In this document: piece after piece, positions 1 through 6,044 of the stretch
Layout: every line of letters starts with the position of its first letter
Position numbering within the stretch: the first letter of the stretch is position 1
IMG/VR virus record: IMGVR_UViG_3300017917_003907
Coordinates: 1 to 23,294 of that record
Reading direction: 5' to 3' (one strand)
Length of the DNA stretch: 23,294 bases
Source: a virus
Translations under genes and position numbers: made by a program
Notes under the pieces: generated by a model
Databases searched by the model: none
Told to the model about the DNA's origin: nothing
What the model saw: the letters and a program-made list of their open reading frames with translations, nothing else

Positions 1-375
1 AAACAAATCGGCAGCTTTCCATTTTGCTTGATTTACGGCATATGTGGCAACTTCTGCCAGGTATCGTTGGGTCTTGCGTTTTTGCGTTGGCATCATCGTC
101 TGTTTATGCGGCTTCACTTCAAGTATCGAAGTCTGCTCGGAGCCATCTTTCCGTTTGGTCCTGACAATGAAATCTGGAAAATATCGATGCACTTTATTGT
201 CAACTGGCGAAACATAAGGTATCGGCAACTCCTCAGATGCCCACCATATGACGGCAGGATTGCCATCTAACCATTTCATCACTCTTAGTTCCCAATTAGA
301 GCGATAGATGATGTTTGCGGCATTACCTTTATATTTGCTTGGGTTTTTTGGTCGAAACCATCCTTTGTATGACAT
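1..375 (-). CDS. 4: gp4-like head completion nuclease (partial, C-terminus beyond window)
   Basis: Seen: an open minus-strand frame runs from ATG at 375-373 to the window edge, giving 125 codons without a stop; the 3' end is missing. The protein begins MSYKGWFRPKNPSKYKGNAA and continues with NIIYRSNWELRVMKW. A PD-(D/E)xK-type nuclease pattern is visible: E29 in the WEL segment, P67-D68 in YFPDF, and E86/K88 in LEVK. Known: T4 gp4 (also called gp50) is a head-completion protein with nuclease activity, needed before tails join filled heads; it has about 150 residues, so roughly 25 are probably missing. The NIIYRS...WELxxMKW...HRYFPDF...EVK layout matches that family. It is divergent from the baseplate operon, and a late-promoter motif for the plus strand covers its start codon. 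No strong Shine-Dalgarno precedes it. Identification is confident; nuclease activity here is inferred from conserved residues. Confidence 0.88.
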   Translation of the reverse strand, partial: MSYKGWFRPKNPSKYKGNAANIIYRSNWELRVMKWLDGNPAVIWWASEELPIPYVSPVDNKVHRYFPDFIVRTKRKDGSEQTSILEVKPHKQTMMPTQKRKTQRYLAEVATYAVNQAKWKAADLF

Positions 376-380
376 AAATA
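373..380 (+). promoter_or_regulatory. T4-type late promoter motif CATAAATA, unit 1
   Basis: CATAAATA matches the T4 late promoter -10 element TATAAATA and the NATAAATA form reported for T4-like cyanophages. It ends 26 bases before the gp48 ATG, leaving room for a short leader with AGGA at 398-401. Its first three bases are the complement of the gp4 start codon on the other strand. Such promoters are read by host polymerase carrying the phage sigma-like gp55; transcription here is inferred. Confidence 0.65.
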
Positions 381-406
381 TTATCTATCTAACGAACAGG
401 ATTTAT

Positions 407-1651
407 ATGGCACTTTTTGGCTTCGGCGACATAAAATTTGACAAAGGTTCTTCATCTGCGAGAGGTCCTCTTGCACCTCTTGTGAATAGTGATTTTGAAC
501 GAACAACACTTCGTTACCCTTTAGATGTTGGTAATTACGACAAAGGTCACTATGTTGTTTTTTATGTTAAACAACAAAGACACACAAGTTTTAAAAGGCC
601 TGAAGCTTCTGATACCGGTCTTTTTACAAAAAATGTAGGTGGTGTCAAAGAAATTCCTTCACCCGCTAATTTAGCATCTTCTTTTGGTAGTGAACTTCTT
701 GGTAAAATTAATAGTGGTCTTAGTCAAATTAATGGTGCAACAGGTGGTGCATTAGGCGGTATTACATCTGCAATTAGTAAAGCGGCAGGTGGTGCAGTAA
801 GTAATATTAACAACCTTTTTGGTCAAACAAATATTAAATTTGGTGGTGATTCTGCTTCTTCAAAAGAAATAATTGATAATTCAATTAAAAGAATAACTGG
901 TGGTTCTCTTTCATTTTTGAGAACTACAACACTTACAAAAGATGCAATTGCAATGTATATGCCCGACACATTGCAATACACATATAATCAATCTTATGAT
1001 TCACCTGCAATTGGTGAAGAATTAGGCGGTCAACTTTTAGCCGCAGGAAAATCAGCAGTAGATGCGTATAAAACTGGTGGTGGTGCCGATGCGGCCGCCG
1101 CAGTAATTAAAGCAGGTGCAGGTGCAGTTACAAAGAAAGTTGCCAATGCGGCATTAGGTACAACAGGTGATTTATTGTTTACTGCTGCAACAGGAACAGT
1201 TTCAAATCCTATGTTGGAGATGATTTATAAGTCTCCAAATTTTAGAACATTTCAATTTGATTTTACTTTTTATCCAAGGGATGAAAGAGAAGCACTTGAA
1301 GTTCAAAGAATTATTGAAAGATTTCGTTTTCATCAAGCACCTGAACTTGCATCTGCACAAAACTTTTTAATACCTCCATCCGAGTTTGATATTAAATTTT
1401 ATTATGCTGGTGCAGAAAATCCAAATATTCCACAAATTGCAACATGTGTAATGACAAACATGGATGTTAATTATGCGCCAAACGGTTGGTCTGCATATGA
1501 AGTGCCAGGAGAAAACAAACCTTCAGTTGGTAGAACAGGTATGCCAACTGCAATTCAAATTACATTACAGTTCCAAGAAGTTACTTATCTTACTAAGAAA
1601 GATTTTGACTTCAACCGAGCATCAACTAGCACACTAGCGAATAAACGATAA
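407..1651 (+). CDS. 48: gp48/gp54-type baseplate tail-tube cap/initiator protein
   Basis: Encodes 414 residues from ATG at 407, preceded by AGGA at 398-401. The frame stays open upstream to an ATG at 308, but those 33 codons lie antisense inside gp4, lack a ribosome site and precede the promoter motif, so 407 is the better start. The N-terminus (MALFGFGDIKF) leads into a beta-rich part with YPLDVGNYDKGHYVVFYV. A Gly/Ser/Ala-rich low-complexity stretch follows (about residues 75-165), then a C-terminal tube-like domain containing FQFDFTFYPRDEREA and IQITLQFQEVTYLTKKDF. Known: T4 gp48 and gp54 are tail-tube homologues that sit on the hub and start tube polymerisation. The ending in a beta strand plus FxE fits gp48 better than gp54. 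T4 has both genes; only one such protein appears here. The stop overlaps the gp53 start (TAATG). Confidence 0.75.
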   Translation: MALFGFGDIKFDKGSSSARGPLAPLVNSDFERTTLRYPLDVGNYDKGHYVVFYVKQQRHTSFKRPEASDTGLFTKNVGGVKEIPSPANLASSFGSELLGKINSGLSQINGATGGALGGITSAISKAAGGAVSNINNLFGQTNIKFGGDSASSKEIIDNSIKRITGGSLSFLRTTTLTKDAIAMYMPDTLQYTYNQSYDSPAIGEELGGQLLAAGKSAVDAYKTGGGADAAAAVIKAGAGAVTKKVANAALGTTGDLLFTAATGTVSNPMLEMIYKSPNFRTFQFDFTFYPRDEREALEVQRIIERFRFHQAPELASAQNFLIPPSEFDIKFYYAGAENPNIPQIATCVMTNMDVNYAPNGWSAYEVPGENKPSVGRTGMPTAIQITLQFQEVTYLTKKDFDFNRASTSTLANKR

Positions 1652-2307
1652 TGTCAAGATTCTTTAATTATTTTCCAAAAACTCTTTACACATCAAATAC
1701 CCGCACCGCAGGTGTTGATACTGTAACAAATATCATTGCTCGATTTGGTTTTGAATCATCATTAAAAAACAATTCTGCTGCATTTTACAAATACAATATT
1801 CAAGAAAGCGACACACCAGAAATTATCGCATCAAAGTATTACGATAATCCTGAAAGGCATTGGATCGTTTTACTATTTAATGATATCATGGATCCTCAAT
1901 ATGATTGGCCATTGCAATATCAACCATTTATTGATTATGTAAACACAAAATATTCTGCAAACAATTATGCAGATACCGCAAACACAGGTGTCACAGGTTT
2001 GGCATGGTCAATGAATGTAAACAATGTTGAATCTTATTATAAAGTTGTAACAAGAACAAATTTTGATAACATTTCAATTGTTGAAAAACTTCAAGTTGAT
2101 GCAAATACATATGCAAATATAGGTGCATCAACCATTTCATATACTTTACAAGATGGTTCATCAATTACTGAAAAAATAACAAAAGAAACAAAAACATATT
2201 ATGACTATGAGATGGAGTTGAATGAAGGTAAAAGAGAAATTAAATTATTGAAGCCCGATTTTGTTCCTCAAATTGAAAAAGAATTTAAAAAAGTAATTAA
2301 ATCGTGA
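1651..2307 (+). CDS. 53: gp53-like baseplate wedge protein
   Basis: Encodes 218 residues, close to T4 gp53 (196). The N-terminal region (MSRFFNYFPKTLY) is followed by a LysM-like segment at about residues 45-88 with YKYNIQESDTPEIIASKYY, ERHWIVLLFNDIMDP and YDWPL. This 'ask for a Y, low-number wedge position, then W-hydrophobic-N-I-DP-DWPL' pattern is the recognisable signature of gp53. Known: gp53 clamps neighbouring baseplate wedges and helps attach them to the central hub. The remaining C-terminal half (about 90-218) is less conserved and contains acidic and lysine-rich strands. The gene is translationally coupled on both sides: its ATG overlaps the gp48 stop, and its TGA overlaps the GTG start of the next gene. 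No gene-specific promoter is visible. Confidence 0.85.
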   Translation: MSRFFNYFPKTLYTSNTRTAGVDTVTNIIARFGFESSLKNNSAAFYKYNIQESDTPEIIASKYYDNPERHWIVLLFNDIMDPQYDWPLQYQPFIDYVNTKYSANNYADTANTGVTGLAWSMNVNNVESYYKVVTRTNFDNISIVEKLQVDANTYANIGASTISYTLQDGSSITEKITKETKTYYDYEMELNEGKREIKLLKPDFVPQIEKEFKKVIKS

Positions 2308-3650
2308 GCCTTTCTATTCAAAAATCCACTCAGTTCAAAGTAAATGAACTGACAATTGTAACCAAAGCGGGTCCAATTGACATTACAAAAATTTATGAAG
2401 AATTGAATATTTTTGATTCGATTCTAATGCCCGTTCTTAGCGGCAATATTTTGATAAGAGATTCTGTTGGTCTTTCTGGTAAATTGTTATTTGATGGCTC
2501 AGAAAGTCTTTTAATTGACATTGTAAAAGATGAAAAGAATCCAGATATTGCAAATTTTCACAAATCGTTTAGAATCTATAAACAATCCAATCGTAGAAAT
2601 GAAGGATTGAATAGTGAAAATTTTACATTACATTTTGTTACAGACGAATTGATTTTTTCAGACCAACAACGAATTAATCAATCTTATCAAGGCACATACG
2701 CCAAAGTTGTAGGTAAAATACTTACTGACTATTTGAAAGTTTCTGAAAACAACTTGGGTGGTTTTTATGAAGAAACAGTAGGCATAAGAGACATTGTAAT
2801 TCCAAATTTAAAACCATTAGATGCAATTGATTGGTGTGCAAAAAGGTCGGTTGATAAAAAACAATCACCCAACTATATGTTTTTTCAAAACTTAACTGGA
2901 TTTAACTTTGTCTCTCTGTCAAAACTATTGACACAAGAAGATTTATTGAATGTTAAATTTGAACCTAAAAATCAATCAAAGGCATCAGGTGGTAATGCAC
3001 TTTCTGAAATAAGTTCTGCAAGAGCTTTAGAAGTTGTTGCACAAACTGACATGATTGAAAAGACAAGGTCTGGTGTTAATGCGGGTCAATTTATTGGATT
3101 TGACCCATTAACAAGAACAACGGCAAAAAAACAAATTGGATTTGGTGATGTGTATGCAGGAATGAATCATGCAAACGACAATGCAAATCAATCTGTAATT
3201 GTTAACCGTGCAGGCGTAAGCAGTACCGAAGCTTATGATTCAAAGAAAACAATGGCAAGTTTTGATGCTGCAAAACAGTTAAGTAGTTACATCAAAAAAG
3301 TTGACCCAACATTGGCATCAAAGTTGGACAATATTGAAAATTGGTTGTTCCAAAGAAAATCTATTATCAACAACTTGATGAGTAAAAGAGTTAAACTTGT
3401 AATGCCAGGCAATTTTCAACTGACTTCAGGTTTTAATATTAATCTTGAAGCACCTAATTTTGGTAAAAAAGAAAAAGGTGGAGACAATGATGACCCAAGT
3501 ATTAGTGGCAAATACATTATCGTAGGTTCACGACAAATCATTGGTTACGATAAACATGAAACAATTATTGAAGTTGCGACAACTTCTACAAACAATGATT
3601 TTATACCTGTAAGTGATGCAAGACAAAACCAAGAAATTTTAGAATATTAA
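2304..3650 (+). CDS. 27: gp27-like baseplate central hub protein
   Basis: Encodes 448 residues starting at GTG 2304, which overlaps the gp53 stop (GTGA). This was preferred because the N-terminus MSLSIQKSTQFKVNELTI is full and spacing is typical of coupled genes. The sequence has early beta strands with an FDSILMPVLSGNILIRDSVGL segment, a DELIFSDQQRINQSYQG region (about 114-130), and a helix-strand block LKPLDAIDWCAKRS (about 169-182). Known: T4 gp27 (391 residues) is a trimeric torus that holds gp5 and continues the tail-tube lumen; the equivalents are Mu gp44 and VgrG N-terminal parts. The 'FDSIxxPxxSGxIxIxDxxGL' start and the 'LDAIDWxAxRS' motif are typical of these hub proteins. The gene directly precedes gp5, its binding partner. 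The assignment to gp27 combines motifs and synteny. Confidence 0.72.
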   Translation: MSLSIQKSTQFKVNELTIVTKAGPIDITKIYEELNIFDSILMPVLSGNILIRDSVGLSGKLLFDGSESLLIDIVKDEKNPDIANFHKSFRIYKQSNRRNEGLNSENFTLHFVTDELIFSDQQRINQSYQGTYAKVVGKILTDYLKVSENNLGGFYEETVGIRDIVIPNLKPLDAIDWCAKRSVDKKQSPNYMFFQNLTGFNFVSLSKLLTQEDLLNVKFEPKNQSKASGGNALSEISSARALEVVAQTDMIEKTRSGVNAGQFIGFDPLTRTTAKKQIGFGDVYAGMNHANDNANQSVIVNRAGVSSTEAYDSKKTMASFDAAKQLSSYIKKVDPTLASKLDNIENWLFQRKSIINNLMSKRVKLVMPGNFQLTSGFNINLEAPNFGKKEKGGDNDDPSISGKYIIVGSRQIIGYDKHETIIEVATTSTNNDFIPVSDARQNQEILEY

Positions 3651-3651
3651 T

Positions 3652-4635
3652 ATGGAACAACAAGATAAAGATTTTGCAGGTAAAGGTGGGTTCAATTGGT
3701 GGTTTGGTTTTGTGGAAGACCGAAAAGACCCAATGAAATTAGGACGACTTAAAGTTCGTGCAGTAGGTTGGAACGCAGATAATAAAATGCAATTACCAAC
3801 TTCTGCTTTACCTTGGGCTCAAGTTGCATTTCCTGTAAATCATAGTAACACATATGCACCAAAAGAAGGTGATATGGTTTTTGGTTTTTTTGTTGATGGA
3901 GAAATGGCACAACAACCAATTGTTCTTGGTGTTTTCTCAAGTATTCCTTTAAAATCTGCAAATATTCAAGAACCATTTAGTGACCCAAGAAGTGCATCTG
4001 AACTTGCTTCATCACCTAGAAGTCCAGAATCAAAAACATACAATACTGATGGAACAGGAATTACAATTGCAGAAAAATCTCAAGCAAGTAATTATCCTTT
4101 AAATTTAGATGAACCAACTACATCTAGGCTCGCAAGAAATGATTCTGATACAATCACCAAAACTTTCATACAAGAAAGAAAAAATAATAAAGTATCTGGC
4201 GTTCCAACGGCAACATCAACATGGAACGAACCAGAGACAAAATACGATGCGGTTTATCCATACAACAATGTAATGGAGACCGAATCTGGTCATATTGTTG
4301 AATATGATGACACACCAGGTAAAGAACGAATTCATATTGCACACCGAAATGGTAGTTTTACGGAATGGTATCCTGATGGTGACAGAGTAGAGAAGATTAC
4401 AAAAGACAAATACACTATCGTTATGAAAGATGATAATGTTTATATTATGGGAGATTGCAACATTACTGTTCAAGGAAATGCCGAAGTTTATGTGCAGAAA
4501 AATGCGACAGTAAAGATTGATGGAAATGTAGAAGTTGAAGTTGGTGGTAATTACAATGAACAAGTTGGCGGAACATATACAGTAAACTCTGGTGGTAATA
4601 TGAAGTTTACTGCTCCTCGTATTGATTTGAATTGA
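3652..4635 (+). CDS. 5: gp5-like baseplate hub needle, OB-fold and beta-helix, no lysozyme domain
   Basis: Encodes 327 residues; the ATG lies one base after the preceding stop. Residues about 13-103 form the gp5 OB-fold, with FNWWFGFVEDRKDPMKLGRL, ALPWAQVAFPV, EGDMVFGFF and PIVLGVFSSIP in the order of T4 gp5. Residues 208-225 carry METESGH followed by EYDDTPGKERI, the block that in T4 opens the C-terminal needle. Residues about 255-327 are octad-like repeats (such as NITVQGNAEVYV and VEVEVGGN) of the triple-stranded beta-helix, ending APRIDLN. Known: gp5 trimers form the cell-puncturing needle and sit in gp27. T4 gp5 has 575 residues with a lysozyme domain between OB and helix. Here a polar linker of about 105 residues, with no lysozyme motif, replaces it. 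The protein therefore pierces but should not digest peptidoglycan. Confidence 0.9.
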   Translation: MEQQDKDFAGKGGFNWWFGFVEDRKDPMKLGRLKVRAVGWNADNKMQLPTSALPWAQVAFPVNHSNTYAPKEGDMVFGFFVDGEMAQQPIVLGVFSSIPLKSANIQEPFSDPRSASELASSPRSPESKTYNTDGTGITIAEKSQASNYPLNLDEPTTSRLARNDSDTITKTFIQERKNNKVSGVPTATSTWNEPETKYDAVYPYNNVMETESGHIVEYDDTPGKERIHIAHRNGSFTEWYPDGDRVEKITKDKYTIVMKDDNVYIMGDCNITVQGNAEVYVQKNATVKIDGNVEVEVGGNYNEQVGGTYTVNSGGNMKFTAPRIDLN

Positions 4636-4636
4636 T

Positions 4637-4852
4637 ATGACACATGAGTTTGTTATCTTATTGAATGGTGAGTTATTAACATATACAAAGTATGAAGATA
4701 TACCCGAAAAATTTGATAATGTGATTCGGTTTATACCTAAAATACCAGAACCACCACATACAAATGAACAACATGTGGAGATTGATTCTTGGAACGATAA
4801 ATTGCAGGAATTAATGAAGCGAGAAACAAATGGCCGTAACATTAACAATTAG
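4637..4852 (+). CDS. small protein of unknown function between gp5 and the PAAR gene
   Basis: Encodes 71 residues (MTHEFVILLNGELLTYTKYE...), acidic and proline-containing, with an amphipathic C-terminal helix (about residues 48-65, WNDKLQELMKRE). The ATG lies one base after the gp5 stop, and the 3' end overlaps the next gene by 23 bases in another frame, so the three genes are probably translated together. I do not recognise a domain; there is no signal peptide or membrane segment. Its place inside the spike cluster suggests a virion or assembly role with gp5 or PAAR, but this is inference from position only. A longer minus-strand frame covers this region and is rejected because gp5 motifs are clear on the plus strand. 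Confidence 0.7.
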   Translation: MTHEFVILLNGELLTYTKYEDIPEKFDNVIRFIPKIPEPPHTNEQHVEIDSWNDKLQELMKRETNGRNINN

Positions 4853-5321
4853 TCCTGCTGGTGATGACCCATTAACACAAATACAGTCAACACCAAGGTC
4901 AACAAGAACAATTAATGCAACAATTATTCCTACAGGCGATGCAGGAGAAGTCATTAATAATGTTACTGCTCAATTAATGAGTACCGGTGCAAGTGTTATA
5001 ATTACACCAGGTACAACAAGTGTAATGATTGTTGGAAAATATAGCGATCCATTTAAAGACTCATTTCAATATGTAAGTAAAGGTAGTTCTAATAAAATTG
5101 AAACATCAACAACAATTGTAGGTGTAGATAATGTGCCAAAAAATAAAGAATTGTTTAATTTAAATCAAGACACAAAACCAATTGAAACATTTACATATCA
5201 AATTATCGTTGATTATGATGACGAATTTTTTGTACCAACAAAAGAGACATATACAGTAACCCATGACATATACAACGAGTGGGAAGGTATTCGTTCTTTC
5301 ATGGACACTTATTACGACTAG
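4830..5321 (+). CDS. putative virion structural protein, unknown, in the hub/spike cluster
   Basis: Encodes 163 residues beginning MAVTLTISPAGDDPL. The composition (Thr, Ile, Val, Asn; few charged clusters) and alternating strands such as SVIITPGTTSVMIVG and FTYQIIVDYDDEFFVP suggest an all-beta fold, possibly one or two Ig-like sandwiches. No catalytic motif, signal peptide or transmembrane segment is visible. The start lies inside the preceding 71-codon gene; the stop TAG overlaps the strong ribosome site (AGGAGA) of the PAAR gene. Sitting between the needle gene and its PAAR tip, it could be a spike-associated or baseplate decoration protein, but I cannot assign a T4 counterpart. Confidence refers to the gene being real. 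Confidence 0.75.
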   Translation: MAVTLTISPAGDDPLTQIQSTPRSTRTINATIIPTGDAGEVINNVTAQLMSTGASVIITPGTTSVMIVGKYSDPFKDSFQYVSKGSSNKIETSTTIVGVDNVPKNKELFNLNQDTKPIETFTYQIIVDYDDEFFVPTKETYTVTHDIYNEWEGIRSFMDTYYD

Positions 5322-5329
5322 GAGATAAT

Positions 5330-5620
5330 ATGCCGGCCGCAACAAGAATTGGAGATGCAGATTCCGCACATTGCTCAGGAATGGTTCGAGCAGTAGGATC
5401 GGGAAATGTGTTTGTCAATGGAATTCCTTGGTCTCGTCAAGGTGATGTAAACACCGTGCATTTGTTACCAGGTTCTCCTTGTCCAGCACATAACGCACCA
5501 ATCGCCACAGGATCCTCTAAAGTTTTTGTTAACGGAAAAGGTGCCGGCCGAGTTGGAGATGCATTATCGGGATGCACATCTGTTGCAGCAGGATCCAGCA
5601 ATGTCTTTGCCGGAGGTTGA
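5330..5620 (+). CDS. 5.4: PAAR-motif spike tip protein (T4 gp5.4-like)
   Basis: Encodes 96 residues from ATG 5330, chosen because AGGAGA at 5320-5325 lies just upstream and MPAATRIGDADSAHCSG is the usual PAAR start; the frame extends 17 codons upstream to 5279, inside the previous gene. Three related turns are visible: GSGNVFVNG (23-31), GSSKVFVNG (61-69) and GSSNVFAGG (88-96), with RxGD motifs at 6-9 and 74-77. Candidate metal ligands are H14, H44, C51, H54 and C82. Known: PAAR proteins fold into a small cone with a metal ion near the tip and sharpen the gp5/VgrG needle; T4 gp5.4 has about the same length (97). The stop is followed within 12 bases by the gp25 start. Confidence 0.92.
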   Translation: MPAATRIGDADSAHCSGMVRAVGSGNVFVNGIPWSRQGDVNTVHLLPGSPCPAHNAPIATGSSKVFVNGKGAGRVGDALSGCTSVAAGSSNVFAGG

Positions 5621-5627
5621 ATAAATA
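5620..5627 (+). promoter_or_regulatory. T4-type late promoter motif AATAAATA, unit 2
   Basis: AATAAATA overlaps the last base of the PAAR stop codon and ends only 4 bases before the gp25 ATG. It matches the NATAAATA late motif. If transcription starts the usual 6 or so bases after the motif, the RNA would begin at or inside the gp25 start codon, giving a leaderless message or one whose first well-placed start is gp6. It could also be a chance AT-rich spacer. Confidence 0.45.
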
Positions 5628-5631
5628 GACG

Positions 5632-6042
5632 ATGACAACAATTACTACTACCGAAAATTTTACTAGAGATTTTAGAGATTTGGACTTGAGTTTCAACATT
5701 CATCCTGTTCGAAAAGATGTGAATGTGCATAAGAGTGAAAGAGCTGTAATTAATTCGATTAAAAATCTGATTCTTACAAATCACTATGAACGACCTTTTC
5801 AGCCTGAATTGGGAAGCAATATTCGCCGACTTTTGTTTGAAAATGTTGATTCCGTCATGGCCGCACAAATCGAAAGAGAAATAGAAGAAACGATTGAAAA
5901 CTTTGAGCCAAGAGCGCAAATTTCAAATGTTACCGCAATTGCAGCTCCAGATGAAAACAAATATGAAGTTATAATGGAATTCTTCGTAATTAATAATCCA
6001 AATCCAATTACAATCAATTTTTTCCTAGAACGGATTAGATAA
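5632..6042 (+). CDS. 25: gp25-like baseplate wedge protein
   Basis: Encodes 136 residues, almost the length of T4 gp25 (132). The sequence shows the family layout: an N-terminal DFRDLDLSFNIHPV segment, a helix with ERAVINSIKNLILT, RPFQPELGSNIRRLLFE (54-70), and the FEPR motif at 91-94 in a helix-to-strand turn. It ends in beta strands with VIMEFFVINNP. Known: gp25 (TssE-like in type VI secretion) bridges gp6 and the hub, and the EPR motif nucleates sheath assembly. GGAGG at 5612-5616 is farther from the ATG than usual (about 15 bases). The gene is followed two bases later by gp6, its structural partner, an arrangement typical of T4-like phages. Confidence 0.93.
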   Translation: MTTITTTENFTRDFRDLDLSFNIHPVRKDVNVHKSERAVINSIKNLILTNHYERPFQPELGSNIRRLLFENVDSVMAAQIEREIEETIENFEPRAQISNVTAIAAPDENKYEVIMEFFVINNPNPITINFFLERIR

Positions 6043-6044
6043 AA

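Noticed and set aside
28-270. 80-codon plus-strand frame at the left edge
   Set aside because: It is antisense to the gp4 frame, which shows clear family motifs; the plus-strand translation resembles no known protein and has no ribosome site.
308-406. 33-codon N-terminal extension of the tube-cap gene
   Set aside because: It lies antisense within gp4, upstream of the late-promoter motif, and the ATG at 407 has a proper ribosome site.
400-407. TATAAATC on the minus strand as a late promoter for gp4
   Set aside because: It is 25 bases upstream of the gp4 start but mismatches the invariant last base of the motif and overlaps the tube-cap start codon; too weak to list as a feature.
4216-4848. 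210-codon minus-strand frame over the gp5 3' end and the 71-codon gene
   Set aside because: It covers the conserved METESGH and beta-helix part of gp5 and gives a Cys/Ile/Asn-rich translation typical of antisense reading; no start signals.
5437-5919. 160-codon minus-strand frame over PAAR and gp25
   Set aside because: Both plus-strand genes are clearly recognised; the antisense product has no family features.
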